Positions 11,974-22,209 of a stretch of 64,000 nucleotides of DNA are shown here, one piece after another. The stretch is from Mariannaea sp. PMI_226 (Eukaryota; Ascomycota; Sordariomycetes; Hypocreales; Nectriaceae): assembly GCA_024336345.1 (NCBI GenBank), contig JANFOG010000009.1, positions 1,612,001-1,676,000 of the forward strand, given 5' to 3'. Position 1 is the first letter of the stretch. Each line of letters starts with the position of its first letter. The position numbers and the translations under genes are program-made. A model generated the notes under the pieces. The model ran no database searches and was not told the DNA's origin. It saw nothing but the letters and a program-made list of their open reading frames with translations.

Positions 11974-12942
11974 GTTTATTTGTTTTTAGTCTTTTACACC
12001 GTCTTTGTAGCCTCGTTCTTGATATCCTTTTATAAGTATTGAGTAGTGTGAGGACTTGGATGAATGAATAATGTATGTACTGTCCAGGAATGGCTAATAA
12101 ATCGACGAGGGACGTCGTTTGTCGCTTTATATATGTTTTTTATATCTCCAACGATGAACTTGCAATCCTTACTGTTTCAACACACATATGCCGGGTGTTA
12201 CATAGTAGACAATATTAGTTTGCTTTTTCTAATGATCAATATATTGGTCTATTTAGGCTGCATTCTGTTAGTCCCTACTTTATACTTAGTGTGTAGCTTG
12301 TTTACTGTGTATTATAGGGGGGAGCCCGCCCTAGAGTAAAAGCCCGAAGCCCGTTGCCCTTACGGGAAGGAGGCTCGGGGAACACTTGGGAATAATAACT
12401 AGGAATAATAACTAGTAAGGCCAGCCGGCTCAACGTTCAGCACGGGAGCCGATCAGGGCCTAAATTAGCTATACGGATACTCTAATGCTTAATGTTCCAT
12501 ATCAATACTGTACTACCACTGCTTACACTTACCAATGCCTTTTTTTTTTTTCTTTTTTTTTTTTGCTCGTCCCATTCTTCCTCTTCAATTGGAATTAGTC
12601 GGAAAAAAATTCTCGTCATCGATGAAGTTTCTCGTGCTTGATGAACGTGTCTGAGCCATTTCAAGTCTTAACAATGGTGATTTTTTTGGCTTGATTCCAA
12701 GACAATACGTACAAGCGAGATTGTCAGTGGCACAGCATTGCCTATCCAGTCGAAATGATACATAGTAATTTATTTGACAGCAGTCGAAGGGTGGTTGTGT
12801 GCTTCACTCACCGTTACTAGGGCAATCCCTGTTGGTTTCGAATTGTCCTCCGCTTATCTAAGAGTGGCGTTTGAGCCTATAGGAAGCTCATCATACAGGT
12901 ACGATCGTTCGGCAATGTAGGTTTCATTTCGACTTGCTAAAG
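11974..12942. other. Intergenic region left of the transposon
   Basis: No gene is supported. The stretch should carry the promoter of the cysteine-rich secreted protein, then AT-rich sequence. A GC-rich patch at about 12310-12460 contains short inverted motifs (AGCCCGAAGCCCG, GGGAAGGAGGCTCGGGG) of unknown origin. Confidence 0.4.
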
Positions 12943-12944
12943 TA

Positions 12945-12981
12945 CAGCAACTGGCAACAAGTTTTGATCCAAACCTCTGTA
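12945..12981 (+). repeat. Left terminal inverted repeat of the transposon
   Basis: Thirty-seven bases that are the exact reverse complement of 14187-14223. Outside it lies TA at 12943-12944. Confidence 0.95.
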
Positions 12982-13073
12982 ACTAGCGGGGCCCCCCACA
13001 GGGAAATTAGACTCAATTTTCAACGCTGCTTTTAACCCCCTATTTTGCTTCCTTCAACATACAACACCACAAA

Positions 13074-14099
13074 ATGGGCCGCCGTGGGCCAGAGCTATCA
13101 CCTCAATTACGGTCTCGAATTTGTGAGCTTCGAAGCTATGGTCTTTCTCATAGCCGGATTAAAGCTTTACATCCAGAGGTCCCTCTTGGAACCATTAAAT
13201 CAACCCTACGGCTCGAAAAACAACGCTTAGATAATCAAAGTAAGCCACGGTCTGGAGCTCCACGGAAGCTTACGGAAGAGCAACGCGATCAAATCTACGA
13301 TACAATAACGCATATTGATCCACATATTACAACAAAAGATCTACTAGATTCAGTAGATAATGCTTGCAAAGAGAGGTCTTTAAGATATCTTTTGCGAGAG
13401 ATGGGCCGGCGTAGGTGGATCCAAAAGAAACGACCTTTACTGAAGCCTGAACATGCTGAAAAGAGGCGTCAGTGGGTAGCCCGATACGAGAATATCGACT
13501 GGAAGACTGTCAAATGGAGCGATGAATGTTATGTTATAAGAGGGCAAGGGGCCCGGCCTGTGTGGACTTTCTTAAGCCCTCGTGAGCAGCTATTACAGGG
13601 CGATGTAAAGGAAAGCTCACCACAAGGAGCCGTAAGGCAGATGTTTTGGGCCTTATTTGGAGCCAGCCTTCGCACAGGGCTAATGGCTCTTCACGGCCGT
13701 GTTGATGGAGAGCATATCTGCGACCTATATCAAGCTATTCTTCCGGAAGTCATCAAGCCAGGTGATATCTTTATGCATGATAATGCTTCTTCACATACAG
13801 CTCGGATAGTCAAGGCTTTATTAGATGAACTAAACATCAAGACCATGATTTGGCCGCCATATTCACCAGACCTCAATCCAATTGAGAACCTTTGGGCCTT
13901 AATGAAAGCAGAAATCTATCGTCTTCACCCAGAGCTAGAATTTATGGATGATACAGTCAAAACACAATATGAATTAGTGAAAGCTGCAAAGGAAGCTTGG
14001 CATAGCATTGCTGACGAGACCTTAGAAAATCTAATATCTACAATGCCTAATAGAGTAGCTGCTGTTAAGGCTGCTGATGGTTGGTATACAAAATACTAG
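13074..14099 (+). CDS. Tc1-like DD34E transposase
   Basis: A 341-residue single-exon transposase that cuts and pastes the element by binding its inverted repeats. The N-terminal 60 residues form a helix-turn-helix (SPQLRSRICELRSYGLSHSR), followed by the linker motif GAPRKLTEEQ (a GRPR-like position) and a second helical DNA-binding unit. The catalytic triad is visible: Asp150 in KWSDECY, Asp236 in MHDNASSH and Glu271 in DLNPIENLW. There are 34 residues between the second Asp and the Glu, the DD34E spacing of Tc1. The frame is intact. It resembles fungal Tc1-like transposases in general; I did not tie it to a named family. Confidence 0.95.
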   Translation: MGRRGPELSPQLRSRICELRSYGLSHSRIKALHPEVPLGTIKSTLRLEKQRLDNQSKPRSGAPRKLTEEQRDQIYDTITHIDPHITTKDLLDSVDNACKERSLRYLLREMGRRRWIQKKRPLLKPEHAEKRRQWVARYENIDWKTVKWSDECYVIRGQGARPVWTFLSPREQLLQGDVKESSPQGAVRQMFWALFGASLRTGLMALHGRVDGEHICDLYQAILPEVIKPGDIFMHDNASSHTARIVKALLDELNIKTMIWPPYSPDLNPIENLWALMKAEIYRLHPELEFMDDTVKTQYELVKAAKEAWHSIADETLENLISTMPNRVAAVKAADGWYTKY

Positions 14100-14186
14100 C
14101 AAAATAAAGGATCACAAGGCTGCTTAAAGCAGCATATAATAGCTACCTATTTCAGCTAGCATGTCTTTGCGTGGTGACCCCACTGG

Positions 14187-14223
14187 TACAGAGGTTTGGA
14201 TCAAAACTTGTTGCCAGTTGCTG
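14187..14223 (-). repeat. Right terminal inverted repeat of the transposon
   Basis: Exact reverse complement of 12945-12981, followed by the TA duplication at 14224-14225. Confidence 0.95.
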
Positions 14224-14225
14224 TA

Positions 14226-15952
14226 TGCCTCCTGTTTCTGCACTTCATCTTCTATATTACACTCTTACGTATTTCTTTTTAAGAATTAGTATTCTCAACC
14301 AATAAACAGCATCTGTCTTAATTCTATTCGACGAAATCCTACTCGTGTCTCCCGAGGTGGTACGGTGTAGCAATGTTCAGTGACATCGGTCAAAACTTGG
14401 TCGTATATTTGATTCATTATTGCCGTCCAAGACAGACTGTCTAGGAACGTCGTATAGAACCCCCGTCATTGGCAGGCCAGAGGCGAGATATTGTTTTATA
14501 CCCTATCTTCATACAGAGGTTTGTGAGTTGGATCTAAAACACCTTGTGGTTCAACCAAAAAAAGAGACACCATCCACCTATTCTCAAGGTAAATCCACAT
14601 GTGGCTTTGCAACAGTACTTAAAATTAGTCTATAAATAATTCTCTCCATTGATTTAGTATACTTCCTCGCTTTAGAGCTTGAAATTCGTTGGCGAGTTGG
14701 AAATCCAGTACCGCAAAGCTAGCTACCCTATAGCCCAAATACACATGTTCCCATAATCCTGACACAACTCTCCCATGTAAAAATTTGTCCCCAATCGCAG
14801 CTGTTATGTCATACTAGTAGCAGGGATAAATCTGCAGACCACTACCAGCAACAGCATCCTCTGGCCTATCTTGGCATTAATAGAGAGAAGTTTGAGGGAT
14901 TTTGGAAGAGTTAACCTCATTCTGCTACTTACTTTAAACAATTGCTAGGCCTCTGAGTAGCTCTAATAAGGCATCTAGAGGCACCAGAAGCATTAAATAG
15001 CTTTTGGTCAAATGGCATTCTGCTATAATAGGTTTTCTCCCCTTACGGTTTTTCTTATTATTGGTCACTTAGTGTTCAGTCTGCAAGACATATCTTCTTT
15101 TATCCAAAGCACAATACGACCTATACAGAAACCGGAACACCCAGCTTCAGTTTGAAGGCTGAAGTCAGAAGGACTGTGTATTGGCGGAGGTGGTAAAGGA
15201 GAGAGAGAGAGATCCAAAAGAATTTTGGCAGAAAATATGAACGCACCAATATCCTAGGTGCGCAGGAATGACCGCTGACAGGAAGCCTGCTTGAATGCCT
15301 TTAAAGGCCGGGCCTTTAAGCTGAAGAATTGTCGGATGGTTTATAGATCGATGGTCAATACAGGAAGCGCGAGACCTACCCTTATTAATAATGTATTTTT
15401 TACCTATAGCTAGCCCGGCACGTCGTCTTGCCCCAAATGGGGATTATATATGAGCAGCACGCTCTCACGACGTTAATAAATACACATACACACACACATA
15501 CACACACGTGATCCTGACACCAGCTCTGCATACTTTTAGGTAACAATAGGTATATCCATTTAACTTATCCTGTGACCAATCCTGTGCTAGCATAACCAGT
15601 TTCATCCAATAGGCGCTGACTGCACAAACCAACATGACCCCTGGACACACAACACAAATTGGAAGAAGAGAAGGTAAGTAGTTGGATATTGATGATGCCC
15701 AGTTAAAAGGGGCTAAAAAGAGTGTGTGAAAAAATGGGTAACTTGTTTTCTGTTCTGATCTCCTCCGCTTATCTGGTATCATCCGCATAAATTAACATAG
15801 CGCTTCCCGGAAAAACGCATCATCATCAGCGACAACAGTGACGGCATGAGATATGGTTAAAAAGAATAACTAGGAATGACAGCTAAAACATATAAGTACT
15901 GGTCCTCCCTATTTACAGAGTAAATTCAAGCAAATTGGACAACTACAGCCAC
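14226..15952. other. Gene-poor AT-leaning region
   Basis: No coding region is supported. A short perfect inverted repeat with 9-bp arms and a 1-base centre is at 15301-15319 (TTAAAGGCC / GGCCTTTAA). A CA-rich microsatellite is at about 15480-15510. It may include decayed mobile DNA, but no transposase similarity could be read. Confidence 0.4.
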
Positions 15953-17939
15953 TTAAGCAGCAGTCTTCTCCGAGTGCATGTGGGAGAGGTTGACATCCTC
16001 CTCGCCACGGGTGAGGTGCGTCTCCTTCTCAACCTGAGCCAGGTCAATGTGCTCGACAATGGCGTCCTTGCCATCGAAGATGAAGGCAATCTCCTCCAGG
16101 GTGGGGCCCTTGGTCTCAACATAGAAGAAGTAGACGAAGACGAGCTCGACAAAGTCCCAGCAGGTGTAGAAGAGCATGAAGTGCCAGTGGTGGGGGAGGT
16201 TGTTCCAGGCAGTCTTGTTGGTTTGGCTGTTGTTTCACATGTTAGCATCTCTTCTCCTTTTTTGCTTCTTGTTCTTGTTCTCAATGAAAGGGACTTTGAC
16301 TTACTTGCCAATGGCCAGGATAGCCTGCACGGTGATGTTCATGATGGTCATGCCACGGGCACGGAGATGGAAGGGCAGAATCTCAAGGGCGTAGGCAACG
16401 AGCAGACCAGAGAAACCGATATCGTAGAAGATACCGAACAGCCAGACGAAGGCGATCTGGGCATAACCGGAGCCAGTGTTGGTGTAGACGATGCCATCAG
16501 TGTTGTCATCAGTCTTGGGGACAGTCTTGGCCGAGTTCTCGTAGACGGCACCGACAATGGTCCAGAGCACGAAAGAGATAACCATACCAGTGATGGCGAA
16601 GAGGAAGAGAGGGCGACGACCGATCCTGTCGACGGTGAAGGCAGCACCGATGGAAAATCCAAGATCCATGATGGTCTTTCCGGCAGAGAGCTGTTAAGGG
16701 GGGTCAGTAAAAATGAAATTTTCTTCCAGAAATGGAGAAAGATGGAGAGGAAGTTGGGTTAGGAAGAAACGTACAGCAAGCTTCTTGTTCTGCTCCTTGA
16801 TACCAGCACCGTCGTAGATGATGTTGATGTAGTTGGAGAACAGGGCGTTTCCGGAGTACTGAGAGATGATACCAAGAGAGATGATGATGGCGAGTCTCCA
16901 GCGGTTACCCTTGGTCTTGAGGAAGTCGAGGTAGCCGGTGGTCATCTTGGCGTGTCGCTCGGCCTCGATGGTCTGTCGGATCTCGCGGTACTGGAACTGG
17001 ACGGTGGAGTTGTTCACGTCGCCACCAGCGTGGTGCTTGGCGAGAACCTCAAGGGCCTGCTCGGGCTTGTCCTTGTTGATGAGGAAACGGGGAGACTCAG
17101 GAACCCACCAGATACCAAGAATCTGGATGATGGAGGGAAGAGCCTGGATGAGAGTGATGGATCGCCAAGACCAGTTGTTGTTGATGGAGGCAGTTCCCCA
17201 ACCGACAACGGAGACGACTGAAGGGTGGCAGAAAGGTTAGCGCCGGGTCACACACACAGTAAAAGATCAGGAGAAAATAAAGACATACTGAGAGATCCCA
17301 AGTTCCAAAGACAGTTGTAGACAGCAGTCAGGGGACCACGGTGCTGGGGATGGCAGATCTCAGTCAAAAGCATAGGAGAAGACATTTGAGCGAGAGAGTT
17401 GCCGAAACCAAGAACGAATCGACCAGCAATGTACACTATTCGTTGAGAAAATTCCAGTCAGCATTGTTTCGTTTTTTTTTCCCAAGAGGGGGGGAGAGAG
17501 CCATACTTCCGTAACCATTGCAGAAGGCAGAGATAAAGGCACCGAGAATCATGATAGCACAACCAATCATGATGGTGGGCTTTCGGCCCATGTTATCGGC
17601 CATGTAGGGGACAATGAAGAAGGAGACGATGGAACCAATGCTGTACATGTTGATCAGGATACCCAGCTTGTTGTCGTTCTTCACCTCGGGGAAGTAGTCG
17701 TTCCAGGCGTCCATCTGCTGCGAGGTGTTGACCATCATGCCGTCATAACCAGTGGTCGCGGAGGCGATGAGCAGGAAGATGCTGAGGATGTACAGCTTGC
17801 GCAAGTGAGGCTCCTTGTACCACACCACCCTCTCGAACTTGGGGATATCGGCGAGCTGGTTGTCGCTGCTCTGGCTGGAGGCGGCAGCATCGCGGACACT
17901 CTTTCGCCCGATGGGCGTGAGGTATTTGGGGAGAGCCAT
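15953..17939 (-). CDS. MFS sugar transporter
   Basis: Five exons give 560 residues: 17939-17507, 17435-17289, 17217-16775, 16690-16305 and 16226-15953. The four introns are 71-84 bp and all have GT...AG ends. The protein is a 12-segment major facilitator of the fungal sugar-porter family, importing a sugar by proton symport at the plasma membrane. Signatures are the loop motif DNMGRK (115-120), PESPRFL after the sixth segment (232-238), GRRPLFLF in the second half, and VETKGPTLEE after the last segment (506-515). The TTGYDGMM motif in the first segment resembles the lactose permease/cellodextrin/hexose clade. The exact sugar cannot be told from sequence. The start gives the usual short cytosolic N-terminus. 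Confidence 0.93.
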
Positions 17940-19378
17940 TGCTCAACGCACAGGTGACTGTGGTTGTATGTGTTTTTTTGGTGTCTTTGGGTTGGGATTG
18001 GAGATTCAGAACGAAGAAGAAGGGGCAATGAAAAACAAGAAGAGGGAATGGTAATGGTTATTATATTAGATCGAGGGGTTGCCTGAAGAGAGAAAAGAAA
18101 AAAACCCGAGAATTGGAAGGGGACGTCGTTCCACTTATATCATCTTCGACAAGATGCCCTGTTGTTTGAATGAGCTCTCTCTCGCTTGCTTGCCCATGGA
18201 GATCCTAAACGCCCCTCCTTACCCCCCCTTCCCCCTTCACCCGTTTCCCCTTCCTTCCCCCAGAGGCTGATGAGGTTGAATTGGATGTGGAGGATGACAT
18301 CGGGAATGGCGGGGGGTGATTCCGAGCCGGGGGTAGGGGGGTAGAGGAGTAAACACATAGACATAGTAAAAGAGGCGGTTAGGATCTATCGGGACGGAAA
18401 GGCGGGTAATTCTGAGTACATAGTAGACGCGTGAGAAGGGCAGAGGCGCCATGTCTCACTTCCTTGCACCGTCTCTACCTACCTTGAGCCGGGCTCTCAC
18501 GGCTCAAGGGGCCCTCAAGGCTCACGGGCCCTCTCTCTCTACCAGTGAAGATTCACGTCTGGGGTATCATTTAGGTGTTAGCTCGCCCATGGGATAAAAA
18601 AAAAAAGGTGATGCGGGATTGCTCCTAGGCAGGTGACTTTGGTTTGATTGACTGCGTGCTTCCAGGGTTCTGGTCTTTGTTTAGTTCGATACCATCGATC
18701 CGGCAAAATAGGGCCGCCCCGTTGAATTCATCCACCCAATCCGAGCCGTCGACGGCTTCCCCTCCCTCGATTCCGAAAAAGAGACAGCGGGATCGGTCTA
18801 GTGCGACCTGCAAGGCGTCTGGGGTGGGAGAGGTTTCTCTGGGGTACGTGTAGGGACGGGTAAGTAAGTCGGTAGTCTATATGTGATAGTAAATTGAACA
18901 TCTTAAGTTAAGGTACTGACTGGGCGGGCCCTTTCCCTCCCCTCTTCTTTCTTCTTCCCCCCGGGGCAAAAGAGGTGGAGGAGGAGGAGAAGGATTGAGG
19001 AGGAGGGGAGAGGAGATGTGGGGGATGAGTTTCTAGTGTAACCTGGGGGTTAGTTCGAGAATCGAAGTGAAGCTATAGCGGTATACTCCGGTTTGTAGAC
19101 TAGAGAAATACGATAATATCCAGCTCGTGAATATAATTTTTTTTTTTGGGAACATGACCTGATCTGGTTCAACAAGGATATGCTCAAGTGACAGTGTTGA
19201 TCGAAATCCACTGATGAGCGTTTTTTTATGCTACAGTAGCAGTCTCGAGAGAAAATTGGACAGATCGATTTCACTGACAGTTAATCTGAAACTCTTCTGC
19301 CATGCTCTTTTAGATAGTGAAGGAAGTTGTGTACTGTACAGGGTAATTGAAGTGATATTGTGTATATGTGTGTTTGTT

Positions 19379-19402
19379 CCCCCCCCCCCCCCCCCCCCCC
19401 CC
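19379..19402. repeat. Poly-C tract, 24 bases
   Basis: Uninterrupted run of 24 cytosines. Such runs mutate quickly and its exact length may be an assembly approximation. Confidence 0.9.
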
Positions 19403-20661
19403 TCCACCTTCTCTCTCTCCCTTTGTATCTGGTGTTTGTTTTGTTGTAGGTCAGCCACCCAGCAATCCATCCAATCCAATCCAGTTCAGCCCACAACTCT
19501 TTGTCGTGGTCCCAAGCAGCAACTAGTATTTCGCAACTAGCTACGCCCGTAAATTATCGTACGTACTTTATGCAGAACAGCTACATAGTAAGTGATTTCG
19601 TCCGGCAACTAACTGCTAATTATTACATATTATGTACGTACTATGTACAGCTCTCACTCTTCCAAGACACTTCGGCTCGCCTGCAACATGTTCCCCCTCC
19701 CCTTTCCTCTTCTTGGCCCCCCCCGGTCTGGTAGGCCCGGGCGGCGCTACTCTTCGAGGAATAAGGCCGGTGCTACTGTAGATGTCCGCCACCAACTGGA
19801 TTATCATCATCCATCACCAGTGCTCCCAACCCAGGCAAAGGACAGAAAGAAAAAAAAAAGGAAAAAAAAACAATAAGAAGAAGAGAAGCCAAGCCCTATT
19901 CGATATTCTCCCCCTTCCTCCCCCGCCCCTTCATCGTCCTCCCCCTCGCTGCCTCTCTATTATCTTTTATCTCTGCAACGGCCTCACGGATCCCGGCTAT
20001 TTCGTCCCTCGGCACTTGTCATAGAGCAGACAGCCTCCCCTCACCTCACCTCTCCCCCCCTTTCGAGACATGCTGGTCCATGTGCATAATAGTTACGTAC
20101 CAACATGTAAAATGATCTTCCTGCCAGGGGTTTCCAAAGGGCTATGACCACGTTGGAGGTTCCAGCCCCTTGGTGTCCCTGGGACGAACTTTTTTTTTTC
20201 GTGTTTGTCATTTGTTCTTCTGCTTTTGTCTTCGGATAGCAGGCCCGAAACAAATACTCCCAACTGCCTAAATGGCCAACGAGAGAGAGAGGGAGAGAGA
20301 GAGAGAGAGAAAAGGTTCCATGATGGGTAGGGGTTTCTAATTGTTATTATTACTATTATGTGATTATTATCATTATTTTCTTTAGTATTTTCTACTGTAA
20401 TTAGTGTTGCCGTGTAACAAACTTTACCCGTGGCTATGGTTCGCCACCTTTACTACTTTTTCCCTCATGGACACTATTCAACTATGCAATTTGCCTATTT
20501 ACTCTCCAGACTGATAAAATTCAATCTTCTTTCACTAAATTTCCTATCTTGGTGTTTGGCCACACGATGTCCAATTAATGTTTTGCGCCTACGCCTAAGT
20601 ACTCGTGCAATCCTCTTTTTGCAGCGCGCATCATGGGTCCGGTCCCGTCCATGGTCCATGG

Positions 20662-20714
20662 CCCAATGACCCCAATGGCCCCAAATGGCCCCAAATGGCC
20701 CCAAAAGGCCCCAA
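20662..20714. repeat. 10-bp CCAAATGGCC tandem repeat
   Basis: About five units of CCAAATGGCC and its variants (CCAATGGCC, CCAAAAGGCC) in tandem. Each unit holds a partly palindromic GGCC. Confidence 0.85.
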
Positions 20715-21300
20715 TAATCCATAGTCCATGTTGGATTAATTTTATGGCGTGAGCTGGGCGGATATACGGGACTGGAGCCGAAGAAAACAGACGAGCTAGT
20801 TAAAGCGAGCACCAGTCGCCGCTCTCCGTTGCCCATTCTCCATTCTATTGCCTGTTCCCTGATCCTCGTTCCCCCGATCCCCCGCAAACGTGACCTGCAA
20901 AAAAACAAACCGGACTTTTATGCTTATTCCACGATATCCGTACTTTATGTATGTATGTATCTGCGTACCTAAATGTACTGTGCTGTGTAGCTAGTAGGTA
21001 AGGTAGGTAGAGAGTCAATAAAAGTCTACGCGATTGACCCCGTCCCCGTGCAACAATAATATCCCAATTCAATTCCATTCAGCAGCAAGACTAGAAGAAT
21101 CAAGGGTGTCCTGTCCGTCCATTGGGTTCCACGTCGCATCACATCGAGCATCATAGCTTCTGGGTTGTACTACTACTCCCATCACGTTTCATTCTACTCC
21201 AACGGCCCCCCTACCTGAACGTGGCACGGCAGCATGCACAATCGAACAGCTGGCTAGCCCTGCCTGTCACTCTGGCTAAAGTGAAAGAGCTGAACAAACG

Positions 21301-21339
21301 AGCCAAGAAGAGGAGCCAAGAAGGGGAGCCAAGAAGGGG
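21301..21339. repeat. 13-bp AGCCAAGAAGGGG tandem repeat
   Basis: Three head-to-tail copies of a 13-bp purine-rich unit, the first differing by one base, followed by a G-rich run. Confidence 0.85.
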
Positions 21340-22209
21340 GAGGGGCGGGGGGGCGTCGCAGATCAGCCGCCAAAGAGCCTGAGAGCGGGATAGAGAGCTG
21401 AGGAGGAGGAGGAGTGGCGGTTCAATGGATACTCCGAAATCATCACCTTGCACGCAATAAGTTAAAGATGTAACCTGTACCCAAGCTACGGCTCCTTCAA
21501 GACGATGAACCGGTAATTCTGTATTTAGCCATTGAATTCACCCCGGCCACTGCATACCGAATGCACCCCATTTTCGGTCATTGCACGATTCTAGCTCCCC
21601 AATTTCATCCTCGTGGCAACGGCACAAGCACATATTCGGCTGTCCATCCGAAATTCCTGCAGAAATTGCCGTACAATCTTGGGAAAAATAGGAAAATAGG
21701 AAGAAGAAGGATAAAAAAAAAACACAAGACCCTATTCCAGATCCATTGCGTCTCCTTCAATAGGAAGCAAGAGAACGCTTGGTCTATTGAACCATAATCT
21801 GCGGCACGGTTTGACACATACGCACCCCAACCAATACATGCCAGAATCCTCCTAGCTGTGGGCACGGTTGGGTCCCAAATATTGAGAGGCTGAACAAAAT
21901 GAAGATGAATAACAAAAAGAAAATCAACCCGAAAATGTCATAGGTCCGATATTGACATTACACCACCAACTTCTCGTCCCCGATCCAGAACATGACAACA
22001 GCCGAAAAACCAACCGAGCCATAACCACACCGGAAGAAGACAACATGTGGACAAAAACAAAGTCCATAGCTTGTTCATAATACAGGGGGACATCTGTGCC
22101 GCAAACTTTTTTTTGCTTCCAACAGAGAAAAAACATAAGGAAAAAAATCAGCCATTTGTTCAGCTCGCTCGAATCATCACACCACCGGAGAGAGTAGCTG
22201 TTGCCTCTT

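Larger units (their letters stand above)
12945..14223 (+). mobile_element. Complete Tc1/mariner DNA transposon, 1279 bp
   Basis: The element is bounded by 37-bp perfect terminal inverted repeats (12945-12981 and 14187-14223, beginning CAGCAACTGG). It is flanked on both sides by the dinucleotide TA (12943-12944 and 14224-14225), the target-site duplication expected for this superfamily. It encloses one uninterrupted transposase frame. Intact repeats, intact target duplication and an unbroken frame suggest recent insertion and possible present activity. It shows no obvious C-to-T decay, unlike the AT-rich blocks near 49 kb. Confidence 0.95.
17940..22209. other. Long intergenic region, no gene supported
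   Basis: More than 4 kb with no credible protein. The left end should hold the transporter promoter. It contains a 24-base poly-C tract (19379-19402), a GA microsatellite (20282-20310), a GGCCCCAAAT tandem repeat (20662-20714) and a 13-bp purine repeat (21301-21339). GGGCCCT/GGCTCAAGG motifs lie near 18485-18535. A long non-coding RNA or an unusual gene cannot be excluded. Confidence 0.5.

Noticed and set aside
15935..16762. A 275-codon plus-strand frame opposite the sugar transporter
   Set aside because: It is the antisense shadow of the transporter exons; its acidic, low-complexity translation has no protein character.
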